From assembly GCF_002994745.2 (NCBI RefSeq), contig NC_037094.1, forward strand, positions 2,960,001 to 3,024,000: 64,000 nucleotides of DNA, given 5' to 3'. Positions 1-12,247 of the stretch are shown one piece after another (the stretch's first letter is position 1; the number at the start of each line of letters is the position of its first letter). This stretch comes from Rosa chinensis (Eukaryota; Streptophyta; Magnoliopsida; Rosales; Rosaceae). The notes beneath the pieces were generated by a model that had not been told where the DNA came from, did not search any database, and saw only the letters and a list, made by a program, of their open reading frames with translations. A program made the position numbers and the translations under genes.

Positions 1-139
1 ATTTCATGGTTTTTTGGGTTAAGGATATTTTAGGTAATTTGGGTTGTGTATTTAGTAAAATATTAGAATGAGTAATTATATGGTTGGTGTATTGAGTAAG
101 GAGTGTGTATTAAGTAATTAGAGGTGTGTATTTAAAACT

Positions 140-509
140 TCTCTTTTCTTAATTAGTTTAATTGCACTTTTTTGTCTTTTTTTTTTTGTCTTAGTTTCTT
201 TGCAATTAAACTTTTTTGTTCCTTCTTTTTCCAGCTTCTATGGAAAGAATATTTTGAAATTGAATATTAATGTACTTGCCCTTTTTTCATTGGTTTCTTT
301 TGTAGTTAAATATATTCTGTTTTTTTTTTTTCAATTTCTAAGTGAAAAATTATTTTGGAATTGAACACTTTTTTTTTTCCTTGCATTACCATTAATGTAG
401 GGGTTTAATTTATATATATAAAAAAATTTGTTCGATTATATGATTTTTTTATGTGAGGCCACATTTAAATTATTTGCCTCAGGCCATCAAAATGTCAGGA
501 CCGGCCCGG
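140..509 (-). mobile_element. Partial hAT-like non-autonomous element
   Basis: The right end (495-509) reads TCAGGACCGGCCC, the reverse complement of the terminal repeat of the complete element at 1546-2122. The interior (about 140-495) is a diverged inverted copy of that element, including the GGCCTGAGGCAAATAA block and the AT-rich core. The other end is not recognisable: sequence 1-139 is AT-rich and does not match the second copy. No transposase is present. The hAT call rests on the better preserved copy. Confidence 0.6.
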
Positions 510-3300
510 ACTCACAATATATCAGAGCCAAACGAAGAAGTGCGGAAGCTATTCGTCAACTATGCCTCGAACCATGTATGCCCGACCTCAACTAACAAAG
601 CCTGCAAACTGGGCATTAGAAACCGAAAGGCTCAGGGGAAAGTAGACGAAAAACGTTAGCGTGAATGGACAAAAATAAACAATTTAAAAGAAAAAAGATT
701 TCAGACTTTCCCACATTTATTCTCTTAAAAATATGATGCATGCAATAATAAGAAAACACATTTAGCTTTAAATCCAAGAATTTCAAAACGATAAACCGAC
801 TAGCGAGCTAGTCACAACATTCGAAAAATATATCGTGAAACCGAAATCTCGTTTCTCAAGAAGATAAGACTAGCCCCGCTGGCTACAGTGAAAATCGGAC
901 TAGCAACGATAAGATATGGGGAAGAAGTATCACCATACGAAAGAAGGGAGCCTCCCAGGCTCGGGTCGGAGTGTCCCACACTCTGGAACATCTCATGCTC
1001 TGCTCAACTCACCCGCAAACACATAGTAAGTGGGGAGGAGTACTAATATGGCTCGACTACACCCACGTGAGGAGGAGAACTAAATGAAGGCCTAGGTATG
1101 GTGGGTAAAAACCATTCAAATCCAGTAAATCTATAAGGCTTCCTCAAAAGTCCCGCAAATAAAAAAAAATAACAAAACACAGGTACGATTCCCAACCGTA
1201 CCTAGAAATTCTAGTAAAAAATCACATAAATCAACAGCGTGTCCCACATGCTAAAAGAATAATTAGATCAATCGTTTCCTCGACAAAAATTCTATTTAAA
1301 ATCCGAAAACAATTCATTCCCGAAATCACTTTATAATATTTCATAAATCTCAAAACCCAATCAAATCCGAAAACCAAAATCACTATCGATAGCAAATCAT
1401 CATATGCTCAAAATATAAAAGATGATAATTAAATAAAGCATTACTTTAGAGAAATAAATGCATGCATCAATATTCAAAATCAAACGTCCACTCACAATAC
1501 TGGTTGGCGACCACTCAAACGAGTTCCTTCGTCAAGCGGTAGCTCTAGGGCCGGTCCTGACATTTTGATGGCCTGAGGCAAATAATTTAAATGTGGCCTC
1601 ACATAAAAAAATTCATATAATCGAACTAATATATATATATATATATATATATATTAAACCCTTACATTAATGTTAATGCAAGGAAAAAAAAAAGGTGTTC
1701 AATTCCAACATAATTTTTCACTTAGAAATTGAAAAAATAAAAAAGAACAGAATATATTTAACTACAAAAGAAACCAATGAAAAATAAAGGGCAAGTACAT
1801 TAATATTCAATTTCAAAATATTCTCTCCATAGAAGATTTTAATTGCAAAGAAACTAATTAAGATAAAAAAAAACAAAAAAGTGCTATAAAACTAATTAAG
1901 AAAAAAAAAAAGACAAAAAATAGGCCACTGTGTTTCGAACCTTGATGCTGCAAACAACAACACATCTATATTACCACTACGCTAGCGTGGCAGCATTGTA
2001 GTAGATATGTGAAAAAAAATTATATAATCATAAACGAATATATGTAAAATAAAAAAAAAATAAAAAAAACTTGGCGGGGGCCCGTCGGAGAGTGGTGGCA
2101 GCAGCCCTCAGGGCCGGCTCTGGGTAGCTCGATATATCGTCATGTACACAAGTACACTTCCATAAACGACAATTCGAATAAATAATTACGAACCTAGTCG
2201 AAACCCGAAAATCCCTATTTCCATTACTTCTCGGATTCAACCCAAATCACACCCATAACACCAATTCCTCGATTTACATATTCCACAATGAAAACGAGGG
2301 AAATCAGACAGCCGGATTTCCCACAATTCAATCACAAAACTTCAAACTTCAGAAAATCACAAACAATTCCAAACTCCTCCAAAATTCACCAAACTTCACA
2401 TACAAAACTCTACAACATTTATACGATGTAATGGGCTAAAAACTAGAATCAAAACACTGCCCTACACGCTGCAGCCGCCGCCACCGCCACCAGCTCCGAT
2501 GGCCACCAAACTTTGGTAGCAACACCTACTCAACATACCCAACAACTTTCTCAACTGAGACAAAGTCAGAAAATGAGTATAAGTAACTCAACAATTAAGG
2601 AGAAGGTTGAACCCAATTAGTGAATAGTGGCCTAGAATTTCAAACCTTCGATTCTTCCTTCTCGCGTCAAATCACTGCAAAATACTTGGGGAGCATCATC
2701 TACGTCTTCATGCACTTCCAGAGAACCAAGAAACTTGACCGGAAGTGGCCGGAATCCTAAGAAACCGACCTTGATCCAAACTGCCATCAAATTCTTCTCG
2801 GCGTCGAAACTGCATTTTCCGGTCGATTCATGGCGAGCCTCCCCCACTAGCGAGTCCAGGAGGAGAAGACGAAGTTAGGGGTGGTCACGGTTCATCCCCA
2901 AGTGACCGGAAACAGAGGCTATCCGGAGCTGCAGAGGAGAGAGAGAGAGAGAACCGGGGAAGAAGAAAGAGAAAATCGCTCGGAGAGAGAGAGAGGGTGA
3001 GAACAATTAACCCCCACAGTAACTTTTTCAAATTTATACTAATCTATCATGAACAGTAACTTTCACATTTTCGCTTATAATTTTCGCATACGAGCTCCGA
3101 ATTTTACGTACCATATATGTACGCGCTCGGTTTAATGTCCTCTACGACTTCCATGAAGAATATTTTCTCAAATTTTGACCCGAATAAAAGTCAATTTTTA
3201 GGGCCACTAAAAGTATCGAAATAAAGTAAAAAGTGAAAGTAAGTGTCGTTTACCGTCCAAATGACTAGTAAACGGGTAAATTGAGATATGGGACGTTACA
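510..3300 (-). mobile_element. Long gypsy-type LTR (minus strand), interrupted by hAT element
   Basis: Read on the minus strand the sequence opens at 3300 with TGTAACGTCCCATATC, a start typical of long plant Ty3/gypsy LTRs. It continues for over 2 kb without a domain-bearing ORF. It contains (GA)n tracts (about 2938-2998), a CCGG-rich leader-like stretch (about 2640-2940) and an AT-rich tail. No second LTR, primer-binding site or pol lies next to it, so it is a solo or truncated LTR. Its insertion coincides with the 3' truncation of the copia element that begins at 3301. The far LTR boundary is not seen, because the hAT end at 509 sits there. The lineage is not certain. Confidence 0.55.
1546..2122 (+). 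mobile_element. hAT-like MITE, 577 bp, TSD GGTAGCTC
   Basis: The left terminus is TAGGGCCGGTCCTGA. The right terminus read inward is CAGAGCCGGCCCTGA, matching at 12 of 15 positions. An exact 8-bp duplication GGTAGCTC flanks it (1538-1545 and 2123-2130), as expected for the hAT superfamily. The interior is AT-rich with a (TA)n run at about 1629-1653 and no coding capacity, so it depends on a transposase elsewhere. It is nested in the gypsy LTR. Confidence 0.88.
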
Positions 3301-6300
3301 ACAATTGCATTGCTGACTTAGGCTTAAAACTCAAATCTCGAAGTAAATTTCGTAGCCACAGAAGTTCACACACTCCATGTGTCGTACCTCTATATTCAGC
3401 TTCAGCGCTTGACCTTGCAACAACCTTTTGCTTCTTACTTCTCTAGGTAACAAGGTTTCCACCCACAAAGGTGAAGTACCCAGATATAGACTTTCTGTCT
3501 GTGATAGAACCGGCCCAATCTGCATCTGTATATCCACTAACATCGAGGTGCTGGCATTTAGAAAACATTAAACCTTTTCCTGGTGCTAACTTTAAGTACC
3601 TCAAGATTCTTATCACTGCCTCCATATGCCGCTCACTTGGATTATGCATAAACTGACTCACAACATTGACTGCATAAGCAACATCAGGTCTAGTGTGTGA
3701 CATATATATCAGGCGTCCCACTAATCTCTGGTATCTTGGTTTATCAGTTGGAACCTGATCAGGATATTCTGCTAGTTTGTGATTTTGGTCGATTGGAGTG
3801 TCAATTGGAGAACAATCCAACATATCTGTCTCTGCCAAGAGATCCACCACATACTTTCGCTGACATAAGAAGATGTCATCTCTCCCCCTGGCTACCTCAA
3901 TCCCCAAGAAGTACTTCAAATCTCCCAAATTCTTCATCTCAAACTCAGAAGCCAACTTCTTCTGAAGACTTTCAATTTCTACCAAGTCATCCCCTGTTAT
4001 TATCATATCATCCACATATATATATAATAAGCACAGTTACCTTCCCCTTTTGGTGCTTTAAGAATAAGGTGTGGTATGAATTGCTCTGCTTGTATCTAAA
4101 GCATCTCATGGACTAAGTGAATCTATCAAATTAGGCCAGGGGTGACTCTTTAAGTCTATAAAGGGATTTCTTCAATCTGCAAACAACATCATCATGTGTA
4201 TCTGATGCATATCCAGGAGGAAGACCCATGTATACTTCTTCAGTTAACTCCCCATGAAGGAAAATATTTTTTACATCAAATTGATGAAGAGGCCAATTCA
4301 GATTAGCTGCAAGTGACAACAATACCTGAACACTATTCATCTTGGCTACCAGAGCAAAAGTCTCATCATAGTCAATTCCATATGTTTGAGTGAACCCCTT
4401 AACCACCAACCTCGCCTTATACCTACTTACTGTGCCATCTGCATTATGTTTGACAATGAAAATCCATCTACACCCAACAATCTTTTTACCACGAGGAAGT
4501 GGTACAAGTTCCCAGGTGTGATTCTTTTCTAATGCCTCCATTTCTTCCTCCATTGCCTCGGCCCACTTTGGGTCTCCTAAAGCCTCCTGCACTTTATTAG
4601 GAACAGATACAAAGGATATTTGATTCACAAATGATGCATAAGGTTTAGATAACATATGGTGTGACATCAAGTTAGCTACTGGATATTTGGCTTTAGCAAT
4701 TATGGAAAGTTCATACTTTTTTGCTGGTTGACCACGTGTAGTCTTGCGAGGTAACACATATGTAGAAGACACAAACTCTACAGGGTTACCAGGTAAAGAT
4801 ACTAGACATTCCTGAGATGGAGATTCTTCACCAGAAAGTTCAACATTAGGGGTTGAAGTATCAGATGAGGGGGAAGCTGGAATAGAGTCCTCTTCAGAAA
4901 TATACTGGTCGAGAATTTCCTTCGATTGGTCGAGTACACTTCTGCCCATTTCACCGGCTTCCTCGTTTGATTGGTCGACTCCCCCTATCGACTGGTCGAT
5001 TTAGGAAATTTGACTAGTCAACTTCGGGATGTCAGTACTCTCTTCTTCTGCGTCTTTATTCATCTTCAACTTTCCACCAACAAACATCTCTTCAAAAAAC
5101 TCATTCTCCCCCTAAAGAGTGGTGTTGTTGGGGGAGAAATAACACATATCTTCATAAAAAGATACGTCCATGATGATATAGAACTTTTGTGTAGGTGGGT
5201 GATAGCATTTATAGCCTTTCTGATGAGAACCATAACCTACAAAGACGCATTTGAGAGCTCAGGCATCCAACTTTGACCTCTGATTTTTGGGTATATGGAC
5301 AAATGCAACACAACCAAATACATGAGCAGGAAGATTATGAAAAGAAGGAATAGAGACATGGGTTGATAGGAGTTCAAAGGGAATGTGCCCCTGAAGAACA
5401 CTGGAAGGAAGACGATTAATAAGATGTGAGGCAGTCTGAACCGCCTCACCCCAAAGATACTTGGGCATGTGAGTACCAAATAGCAATGCTCGTGCTATGT
5501 CTAGAAGATGACGATTTTTACGTTCAGACACACCATTTTGTTCAGGTGTTTCAGGACAAGTGGTTTGATGGATTATACCTTTTTCTTAGAAATATTCCTG
5601 AAAATCACGATTAACAAACTCCCCCCCCCCCCCAATTATCAGAACGAAAAACTTTGATATGACCATTGAACTGTGTTTGAATCAATTTTTGAAAGGCTTG
5701 AAAAGCAGAAAACACAGCGTCCTTAGATTTAAGCAATGCTACCCATGATAATCGAGTGCAATCATCAATAAATAAGACGAAATAACGCATTCCAGAAACA
5801 ATGGGTTCTCTGGAAGGTCCACACACATCAGAGTGAATAAGCTCAAAAGGCATAGAACTTTTATTAGAAAGACTCAATGGGTAGTTGGCTCTATGGCTTT
5901 TCGCTAAAACACAAGTTTCACAATGTAAGGACGACTCATCAATGCCAACAAATAAATAGGGCATAAATTTACGCATTACACTGGATGAAGGATGCCCTAA
6001 GCGTCTATGCCATAACCAGACTTCATTAAGCTCTCTAGAAGTCAAAGTCAAAGTCAAAGCAACTGGGACATTCTTCCTTGGACTTTCTCCGGCATAAGCT
6101 TGATCTAGATGAAACTGTCTCTCCCTCATATACCCCTTGCCAATGACTTCTCTGGTCAGAAGATCCTGAAACACCACATACCTGGGAAAAAATGTCACAG
6201 AGCACAAAGATTGAGTATTCAATTCGGGAACTGAGATTAAGTGGTGAGACAAGTCTAGTACATACAATACATCATGCAATACTAAGGTAGGTGTGACTCT

Positions 6301-6504
6301 TATAGACCCAATACCTAAGACAGGAAATGATTTACCATTGGCATTTGTAACATATGACACATTAGGTGTGGATAAGGTAATGAAATATTTCTTATCATAG
6401 GTCATATGATCTGAAGCACCAGAATAAATAATCCAAGTATTTGAACCTACAAAGTTAGAAATTTTTAAAGTCATACCAATCTTACCAGTACCTCTAGCAA
6501 CCAT
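3301..6504 (-). pseudogene. copia pol: protease, integrase, RT, RNase H, broken
   Basis: Protease lies near 6430: the usual DSGASDHM motif reads YSGASDHM, so the catalytic Asp is lost. The GAG-pre-integrase motif LWHRRLGHPSS is at about 6000, followed by the integrase core (HSDVCGP, FIDDCTR, FRSDN). A run of C at about 5622-5633 shifts the frame within integrase. RT (4131-4949) has the ALGDPKWAEAMEEEMEAL and KARLVVKG blocks; the segment 4016-4130 contains stops. The catalytic box reads VDDM at about 4010. RNase H (3443 on) has YTDADWAG. Canonical copia polyproteins are one long frame, so this one is inactivated. Confidence 0.9.
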
Positions 6505-7545
6505 TGAGACTGAGTGAGGGCCATCACTGCCTGTGGTATGATCATGCCCAGCGACTCCAAAGTACTTTGAACAAGATGAACAACTGCCTTTCCTCTACCT
6601 CGAGGTTCAATTGGTTTGGGTTTGCGGAAGTATCCAGCAGGGTACCCAACCAACTTATAACAAGTCTCCTTGGTGTGTCCAGTCAGTTTGCAATGTTGAC
6701 ATACAGACCTGCCTGGAGAAGAACCCTGAGTCATGGGATGTAATCCTAATTGCTGTGTACTGAAGCCAAGAGGTGGACCTTGAGCCCGAGGGGGCTTAGC
6801 TTGGATTGTTAGGCTGGAGATTTCATAATGAGCTGCCTTTGTCCTACCTTGCTGAGACTCATCCTTGCAGATGTAGGTGAAAGCCTCAGTAAGGGAAGGA
6901 GGCTCTTGCCGACGCAACAACTCTCCCTTGGCACTGTCATGTTTAGCATCTAATTCACTCAGAAATTGGTGCACATGCTCCAACTCCTTCTCCTTCTGGT
7001 ACCAAGTAATATCCTCAACATTCTTCAATTTGTTTGGTCGCCGTTGATCAATCTAGGCCCAAATGTTTTTCAGCTGGGTGTAGAACACTGAAACTGCTTG
7101 CCCATCCTGCTTCATCCTTGTTGCCTTGCACAACAATTCATAGATCTGGAAAAAATCAGATTCATTCAGATAGAGATCATTGAGCGTCTTCCAAACTTCT
7201 GCAGCAGTATCACACCTAATGATCAATTGGATAACCTTATCAGTCATGACCTTGTACAGAATTGACAGTACAAGTCCATCAGCATCTTCCCACTTGACAT
7301 ACTCTTCACTTTCCTCATTCGCCGGTGCCTTAATGGTACCGGTGACATGACCCATCTTATGGATTCCACAAAGGTGAGCGGAAATCATCTTCTTCCATGT
7401 CCTATAATTCCCAGGTCCATTCAGTTTTGCTCCTCCGAATGAACCTGATGAAGAGTCTGGGTTTTGAACTGAGACTTCAACTTTTTGAATACCGAAATTG
7501 CTGGTATTCCCTCCTTCTAGAAGTAGAGCATCAGGGTCAGCCATT
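6471..7545 (-). pseudogene. copia gag with CCHC knuckle, broken
   Basis: The start ATG at 7545-7543 opens MADPDALLLEGG. The body has the UBN2-type gag pattern (NYRTWKKMI, AAEVWKTLNDLY). The frame stops near 7053 and continues in the next segment (6471-7028), which holds the zinc knuckle CQHCKLTGHTKETC. A stop at the NIWA/NVEDITW junction separates the halves. Gag packages element RNA; this copy cannot make a full Gag. Confidence 0.85.
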
Positions 7546-8130
7546 GGAATACTGACGAAAAAAACAATATGCAGCGGAATTGAGACAGAAGGTATGTTTG
7601 ACAAGTCAAGAGGGATTAATCGACTAGTCAAGAAGTAGCAGTACTTCCTAAGTAAAGAGAAAATAAATCTTATCCTTGGGTGTTGCCTATCGCGCAACCT
7701 TTCGGTAACTCCTTTTAATGCGACCAGATAAGGAGGGTTAAGATTTTGGTGGAGCAATGCTCACTTTTCAACATTTCGGTTACCTTTCTCTTATTCGATC
7801 CTTGGCCTAGACATCGCATTAATTGGATGGACCTACTGGTGTTGGGCGAGTAAACTCGACGTTACAAGGATAAAATTCACCTTCTAAAAGATAGAGAACA
7901 ATTCTAACCTCCAGATTAGAGGAAGAAACAATCTTACCCCAAAGTGTGAGGAAAGAAGAATGAAGGAAAAATAAAGAGACAAAGTCCTCTCGGATCTTCG
8001 CTTGTTCTCCAACCTTACTTGTCCTCCAAGTTTCCTTCTTCAACAAGATTATATGCAAGCAAACTTGTTCTACACAACATGACTCACAAGTCAACATACC
8101 GGTCAATTTCTGAGTCTTGATTCAGTCCTG
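7546..8130 (-). other. Leader of the minus-strand copia element, or unclassified
   Basis: Sequence upstream of the gag start with no coding signal. It contains a GACTAGTCAAG string that also occurs, in related form, inside the element's pol linker near 5010. I could not place LTR boundaries or a tRNA primer site, so the 5' LTR is either lost or too diverged to see. Confidence 0.3.
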
Positions 8131-8860
8131 CTTATGTGTGCAGTGTATATATATACGTACGGCGGTCAATATACAGATCTTTTGTCAGCTTAGCCAGCAT
8201 TGATCGATTCCAAAACAAGTTACCATACTTAGAGCTATAGATAATTAAGCATGCATGATGCATCAGATTTAGTATGGATAGCGATGATGATTAACAATTA
8301 TCTGGCCCATTACACACATCACACAATTCAAACTAGACTCTACACTAAATAGAAATTACCCGCTCCGGTCACTAAATCCAAATAAAACTCACTTAATTCA
8401 AATATAATTCAAAACAAAATAAGTATGTCGGGGCAGGTTAGGATTAGGGCATGAATATGGGTTTGTTATATATACTTGATACCCAATCCAAACGAGTTAA
8501 ACTTAGATCCCATCCCTATCTGGGAGCATTATTGCCATATTTGCCCAGCTTTGTTTGTATTTGCATGCACTGAAAACAAAATGCCCGGGCTCGATCATTA
8601 TCTTTGTTTGTTTGGGTGATAGACTGAACTGTTTAAATGTCGAGAAGGTTGTCATAACTGATCAATATCTTTGTTTGTTTGATTTTTTTTTTTTTTTTTA
8701 AAAGGCGGTGCTTGTCTGAATGAATAGACTGATAAGCACATATTAGTCACTGGAGCACCAAGGAGTTAATTCATGAGTTCCCGATTGATTAGAAATGGCA
8801 ACTACGACATTGACCATAAAAAGTACACTCTAATGTCTCATATTTAATTTCTATGACTTT
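8131..8860. other. AT-rich intergenic DNA
   Basis: No gene, long repeat or terminal inverted repeat was recognised here. A poly-T run lies at about 8687-8699. Confidence 0.5.
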
Positions 8861-8960
8861 TTTTTTATCAGATAAACAATTCAAATGCTATAACTAGTCT
8901 TTTATGAGTCGAACTCACAACCTCCCACTTACGAAGAAGAGACTATGCCACGACTTTTAA
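8861..8960 (-). mobile_element. tRNA-derived SINE fragment
   Basis: On the minus strand GAGTTCGACTC resembles the RNA polymerase III B box and GTGGCATAGTCTC a weak A box about 30 bp upstream. The copy ends in an A-rich tail (poly-T on plus, about 8860-8870). No cloverleaf or anticodon arm can be folded with confidence, so this is a SINE remnant, not a tRNA gene. Confidence 0.45.
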
Positions 8961-9520
8961 TAATGTTATTTGAGGGTCCTTTTTTTACGGTTATTGATCT
9001 TTAATATGATCTAAAAAAATTAAGTGAAACACTGTATCACATTATTCCAATTCAATTATCATGTAGCAAGCTGCCATGCTAATAGTTTACAAATAAGCAA
9101 CGCACCATCAAGTACTAAAGTCAAAATTCTTTTTTTTTTCTTTCAGTATGTGATTTTATTCATTTGATTCGAGTTTCATTTTATTGATCACAAATTCACA
9201 ACTAGATCTTAATAAATAGCTGCTAATGATCAGAGCTTTCAGCGCTGAAATCACATTTATTCTCTCACTTTCATATTCAATGTCTAGTAGCCCAGGCCCA
9301 ATATTCAATAGAAGTCTAACAAAATCGTATGTCTTTGTCTTTTTCATGCCACTAAAGGTTACAAATTTGACCCATGTTTTAGTTGAAGGTACGTGATTCT
9401 AAATTTAACTTCTTCGACTTTACAACATCAATGGTGACTTGGTGAGTGTGCAATTGGTTGGAGGTTGCAAGTGATTCTGTTGCGTGATATACAAAACCTA
9501 AGTTCTTAACTGCTGAATTG

Positions 9521-9551
<31 letters not shown>

Positions 9552-10474
9552 TTCATTTAAGCATATGTTTAGGGAACTTAATCTTGTGCTATAGACATTC
9601 TCTCCGATCTTCATCCTGTTGGCATCGTTATTCACCGGTCCTTGTTTTTACTGCTTTTAATTTTGATGTGTCAGGTTCTTATGGTTGTTGCGGGTGTTTT
9701 TGCTTGTAACTTACTTGGATTTCAATAAATATTATATATAATATATATGGACAAGAATGTCATTGTTGGTCCAAATTTATATCAATTAATCTGCCCTTAA
9801 CATGAGTTGGATGTCAAAACCAAAAATGTAAATTGGATGTAGATCTGTATTAGCAGTCTAGCTCATACAAAAAACCAAGTTTGTATAAACCTATTCAACC
9901 TTAGCTCTACAGTATGTACAAGCAGTTTTGGAAAACAAATTAAGAAGAAAAGAAGGTAAACCCAATTGCTAGAGCTAGTCAATATATGATCCAGGCTAGG
10001 TACGTATAATTAGATTGATCGATCTTTTTCATTGATTGGGATTTTGAGGATTTTGAAAGTTGTTGGTGTGCATGATTAATTAGTTTAGTCAAATCATCAT
10101 TACTAAACATAGTCCAGATTAGTCAAGATATATATTACAATCAAATTTGCAGTGTCCGTTCTGCGCTTTCTTCTGTGCGTGTATGGAAGAGTGTGAACAA
10201 CCCTTACGTATTTATCTGACTTAGCCTAGGGTTTCCTTCAACGATGATCCAGATGGCATGAGCTATTCATATTTGGAAAAAAATGGAGTGGTAACATAGT
10301 AGTCTTATCATACCTTACAAGAATACACTATTGATGTACTAATCAATGATGTATGGTCTTTTTGCTCTTAAACGAAAAGAATGTTGAAAAATACCAATTT
10401 ATTTGGTGACTTTTACACTCGTTTACGAATTTATTTATTGTGAGTTTTTATTATATATTAATTAGATTTAAAAT
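8961..10474. other. AT-rich intergenic DNA with (TA)n
   Basis: A (TA)n microsatellite lies at about 9526-9551. No convincing gene: the open frames are short, AT-driven and lack recognisable domains. Confidence 0.5.
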
Positions 10475-11393
10475 GAGTGGTTCTAGTTAGACCTCTTAAT
10501 TTGCTTCTTGGACCTCCCATCCAATTTTTTTCAACAACCTTCTTATTTTACCCTTGTTTATATTTTACTTTTTATACCTCCTATGATCTGATGATCTGAT
10601 CTGCCCAGTTCCTATTTCATAGATCTGTGACCAAAAAGAAAAAAAAAATTATGAACAACGTTTATATTTGCTAATTGTCCATGTTAGAGAACTGAACACC
10701 TACTTGTGTAGGAGCCATCGCATAAGACATTAGTTGTTTATCCGGGAAACAGGAAGAAAACTGATCATCATCATTGACTTTGAATTCGTAAATAAGTGAA
10801 GTTCATATCCGATCAAGTATGTGCAGAAATACAGAATTTTACATTGATCTATTTCACACTGAGAATGATAGATTTACGGATGGGGAAACACTGGTACTGA
10901 GAAGAAGACAGAGAGTATGAGACTTTTGAAAGAACATATCAGGATACTTGTCTACAACTAGAATGCTATATAAGCACTTGATAACAAAACAAGGTAATTG
11001 ATTCTCAAGCGGCAAAACATTATGGCAAAGATATCGAAATGGACAGTTTAAGTTGAATACGATATCATGTGAAATACCCAATTCATGATCACTCTCATCA
11101 GTAATCGTACTAGCATACTCAGAATTGTGCTACATGCTGTATATGGGATGATAGTAAGCCTTTTTGAACAGTCACACTAGGAAGTGCATTCACGACCATT
11201 ATATTTGTCAATTGGCTAAGAAATAATTGAGAAGGGAGAGTGTTCTTAGAAGATAACTCTTGCGTTTCAATGGATTCATTCTATTAAAATTTTTCTTTTC
11301 AAATTATAAAAGAGGGGTAAAATAGAAATTAAATTTTAACAAAAATTTAGATACGTCCAAAGAGCAAATTAGGAGGTCTGAATAGAACCACCC
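10475..11393. mobile_element. MULE-like non-autonomous element, 919 bp, TSD ATTTAAAAT
   Basis: Termini GAGTGGTTCTAGTTAGACC (left) and, read inward, GGGTGGTTCTATTCAGACC (right) form terminal inverted repeats. The exact 9-bp duplication ATTTAAAAT (10466-10474 and 11394-11402) is the Mutator hallmark. No transposase is seen. The interior (about 10620-11280) is less AT-biased and might be captured sequence, but I recognise no gene in it. The same family recurs at 61684-62610 and 62773-63744. Confidence 0.85.
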
Positions 11394-11460
11394 ATTTAAA
11401 ATACTTTTATAATAAGTAAATATATTATACATATCAAATCTCAAATCCATGATCAAAATT

Positions 11461-11590
11461 GTTTTTTTTTTTTAATTTCTTTTAAAAGAGGATCAAAAGA
11501 TTTCACTCCTACCCCCATGATGACTCGAACCCATGACTTCGTCATTAGGTAGTGGGTGCTCTAACCACTGAGTGGTCTAGCCGAACATCT
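11461..11590 (-). mobile_element. tRNA-derived SINE
   Basis: On the minus strand CAGTGGTTAGAGCACC matches a pol III A box and GGGTTCGAGTCATC a B box, with tRNA-like spacing. The element ends in an A-rich tail (T-run at about 11461-11473 on plus). The 3' half is not tRNA-like and acceptor-stem pairing is absent, so a functional tRNA gene is excluded. Confidence 0.6.
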
Positions 11591-11788
11591 AAATTTGATA
11601 TTTAGACCTCCATATTTTTTCAATTGTTATTAGACTTTGTCAACTCATATGAAAAGACGAGTAAGGATAAAGAGAGAGAACAAAAAAAAAAAAAAAATAC
11701 TCTTCTTAATATAATCTTACCTCCCCCATTAATGGAATTTACCTAAAACAAGTAAAAATAATTAATTTCTATACATGGCCCGCTCATT

Positions 11789-12124
11789 TGATACAAACTA
11801 ATTGATAATAGATGAAGTGACTCAAACCCTTATAAGCTCATAGGCAATGTTATATTTTTTCAATGTGGGAGTTATATTTTGACACATTCTCAACACACCC
11901 ATGCGCGTGTGGTGGTTTCTTAAGCTATGCACATGGACAAGTTACATTCAGTGACAGTGAGCGAGTGTAGTCATCGTTCATATATGTGGGTAACTCGCTT
12001 TGATACCATGATAAAGTAATCTGGGGTTCACATCCAAAATCAATTGGCAAAGGATGGAGTGACCCAAATCCTTATATGCTCATAAGTAAAGTTATATTTT
12101 TCTAATTTTTAAACATTCTCAACA
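11789..12124 (-). mobile_element. TRIM: miniature LTR retrotransposon
   Basis: Two short direct repeats read on the minus strand from TGTTGAGAATG. The 5' LTR is 12124-12009 (116 bp), beginning TG and ending ATCA. The 3' LTR is about 11895-11789, diverged. Immediately inside the 5' LTR is TGGTATCAAAGCGA (12008-11995), a primer-binding site for initiator Met-tRNA. The roughly 113-bp interior has no coding capacity. LTRs near 100 bp, a Met-tRNA site and no gag-pol define terminal-repeat retrotransposons in miniature. I did not find a clear TSD. Confidence 0.7.
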
Positions 12125-12247
12125 CCAATGTCGACTTCAATATATTATATATTTTTTGTTTGAGAACTAAAGTCTTTTTCACAACCATTCATATTGTATA
12201 AAAATAAAAAAATAAAACCACTATGATTTGGATTAACAAAAAGTTCT

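Larger units (their letters stand above)
3301..7757 (-). mobile_element. Degenerate Ty1/copia retrotransposon, internal region
   Basis: Gag, CCHC zinc knuckle, protease, integrase, reverse transcriptase and RNase H follow in the order that defines copia elements, from high to low coordinates. The reading frame is broken by stops and frameshifts, so it is dead. The RNase H end stops abruptly at 3301 where the gypsy LTR begins, and the 3' LTR is not seen. No TGGTATCAGAGC-type primer-binding site or convincing 5' LTR was found upstream of gag. Confidence 0.9.

Noticed and set aside
11461..11590. tRNA gene
   Set aside because: A- and B-box matches exist, but no cloverleaf with acceptor stem and anticodon loop can be drawn; the A-rich tail indicates a SINE.
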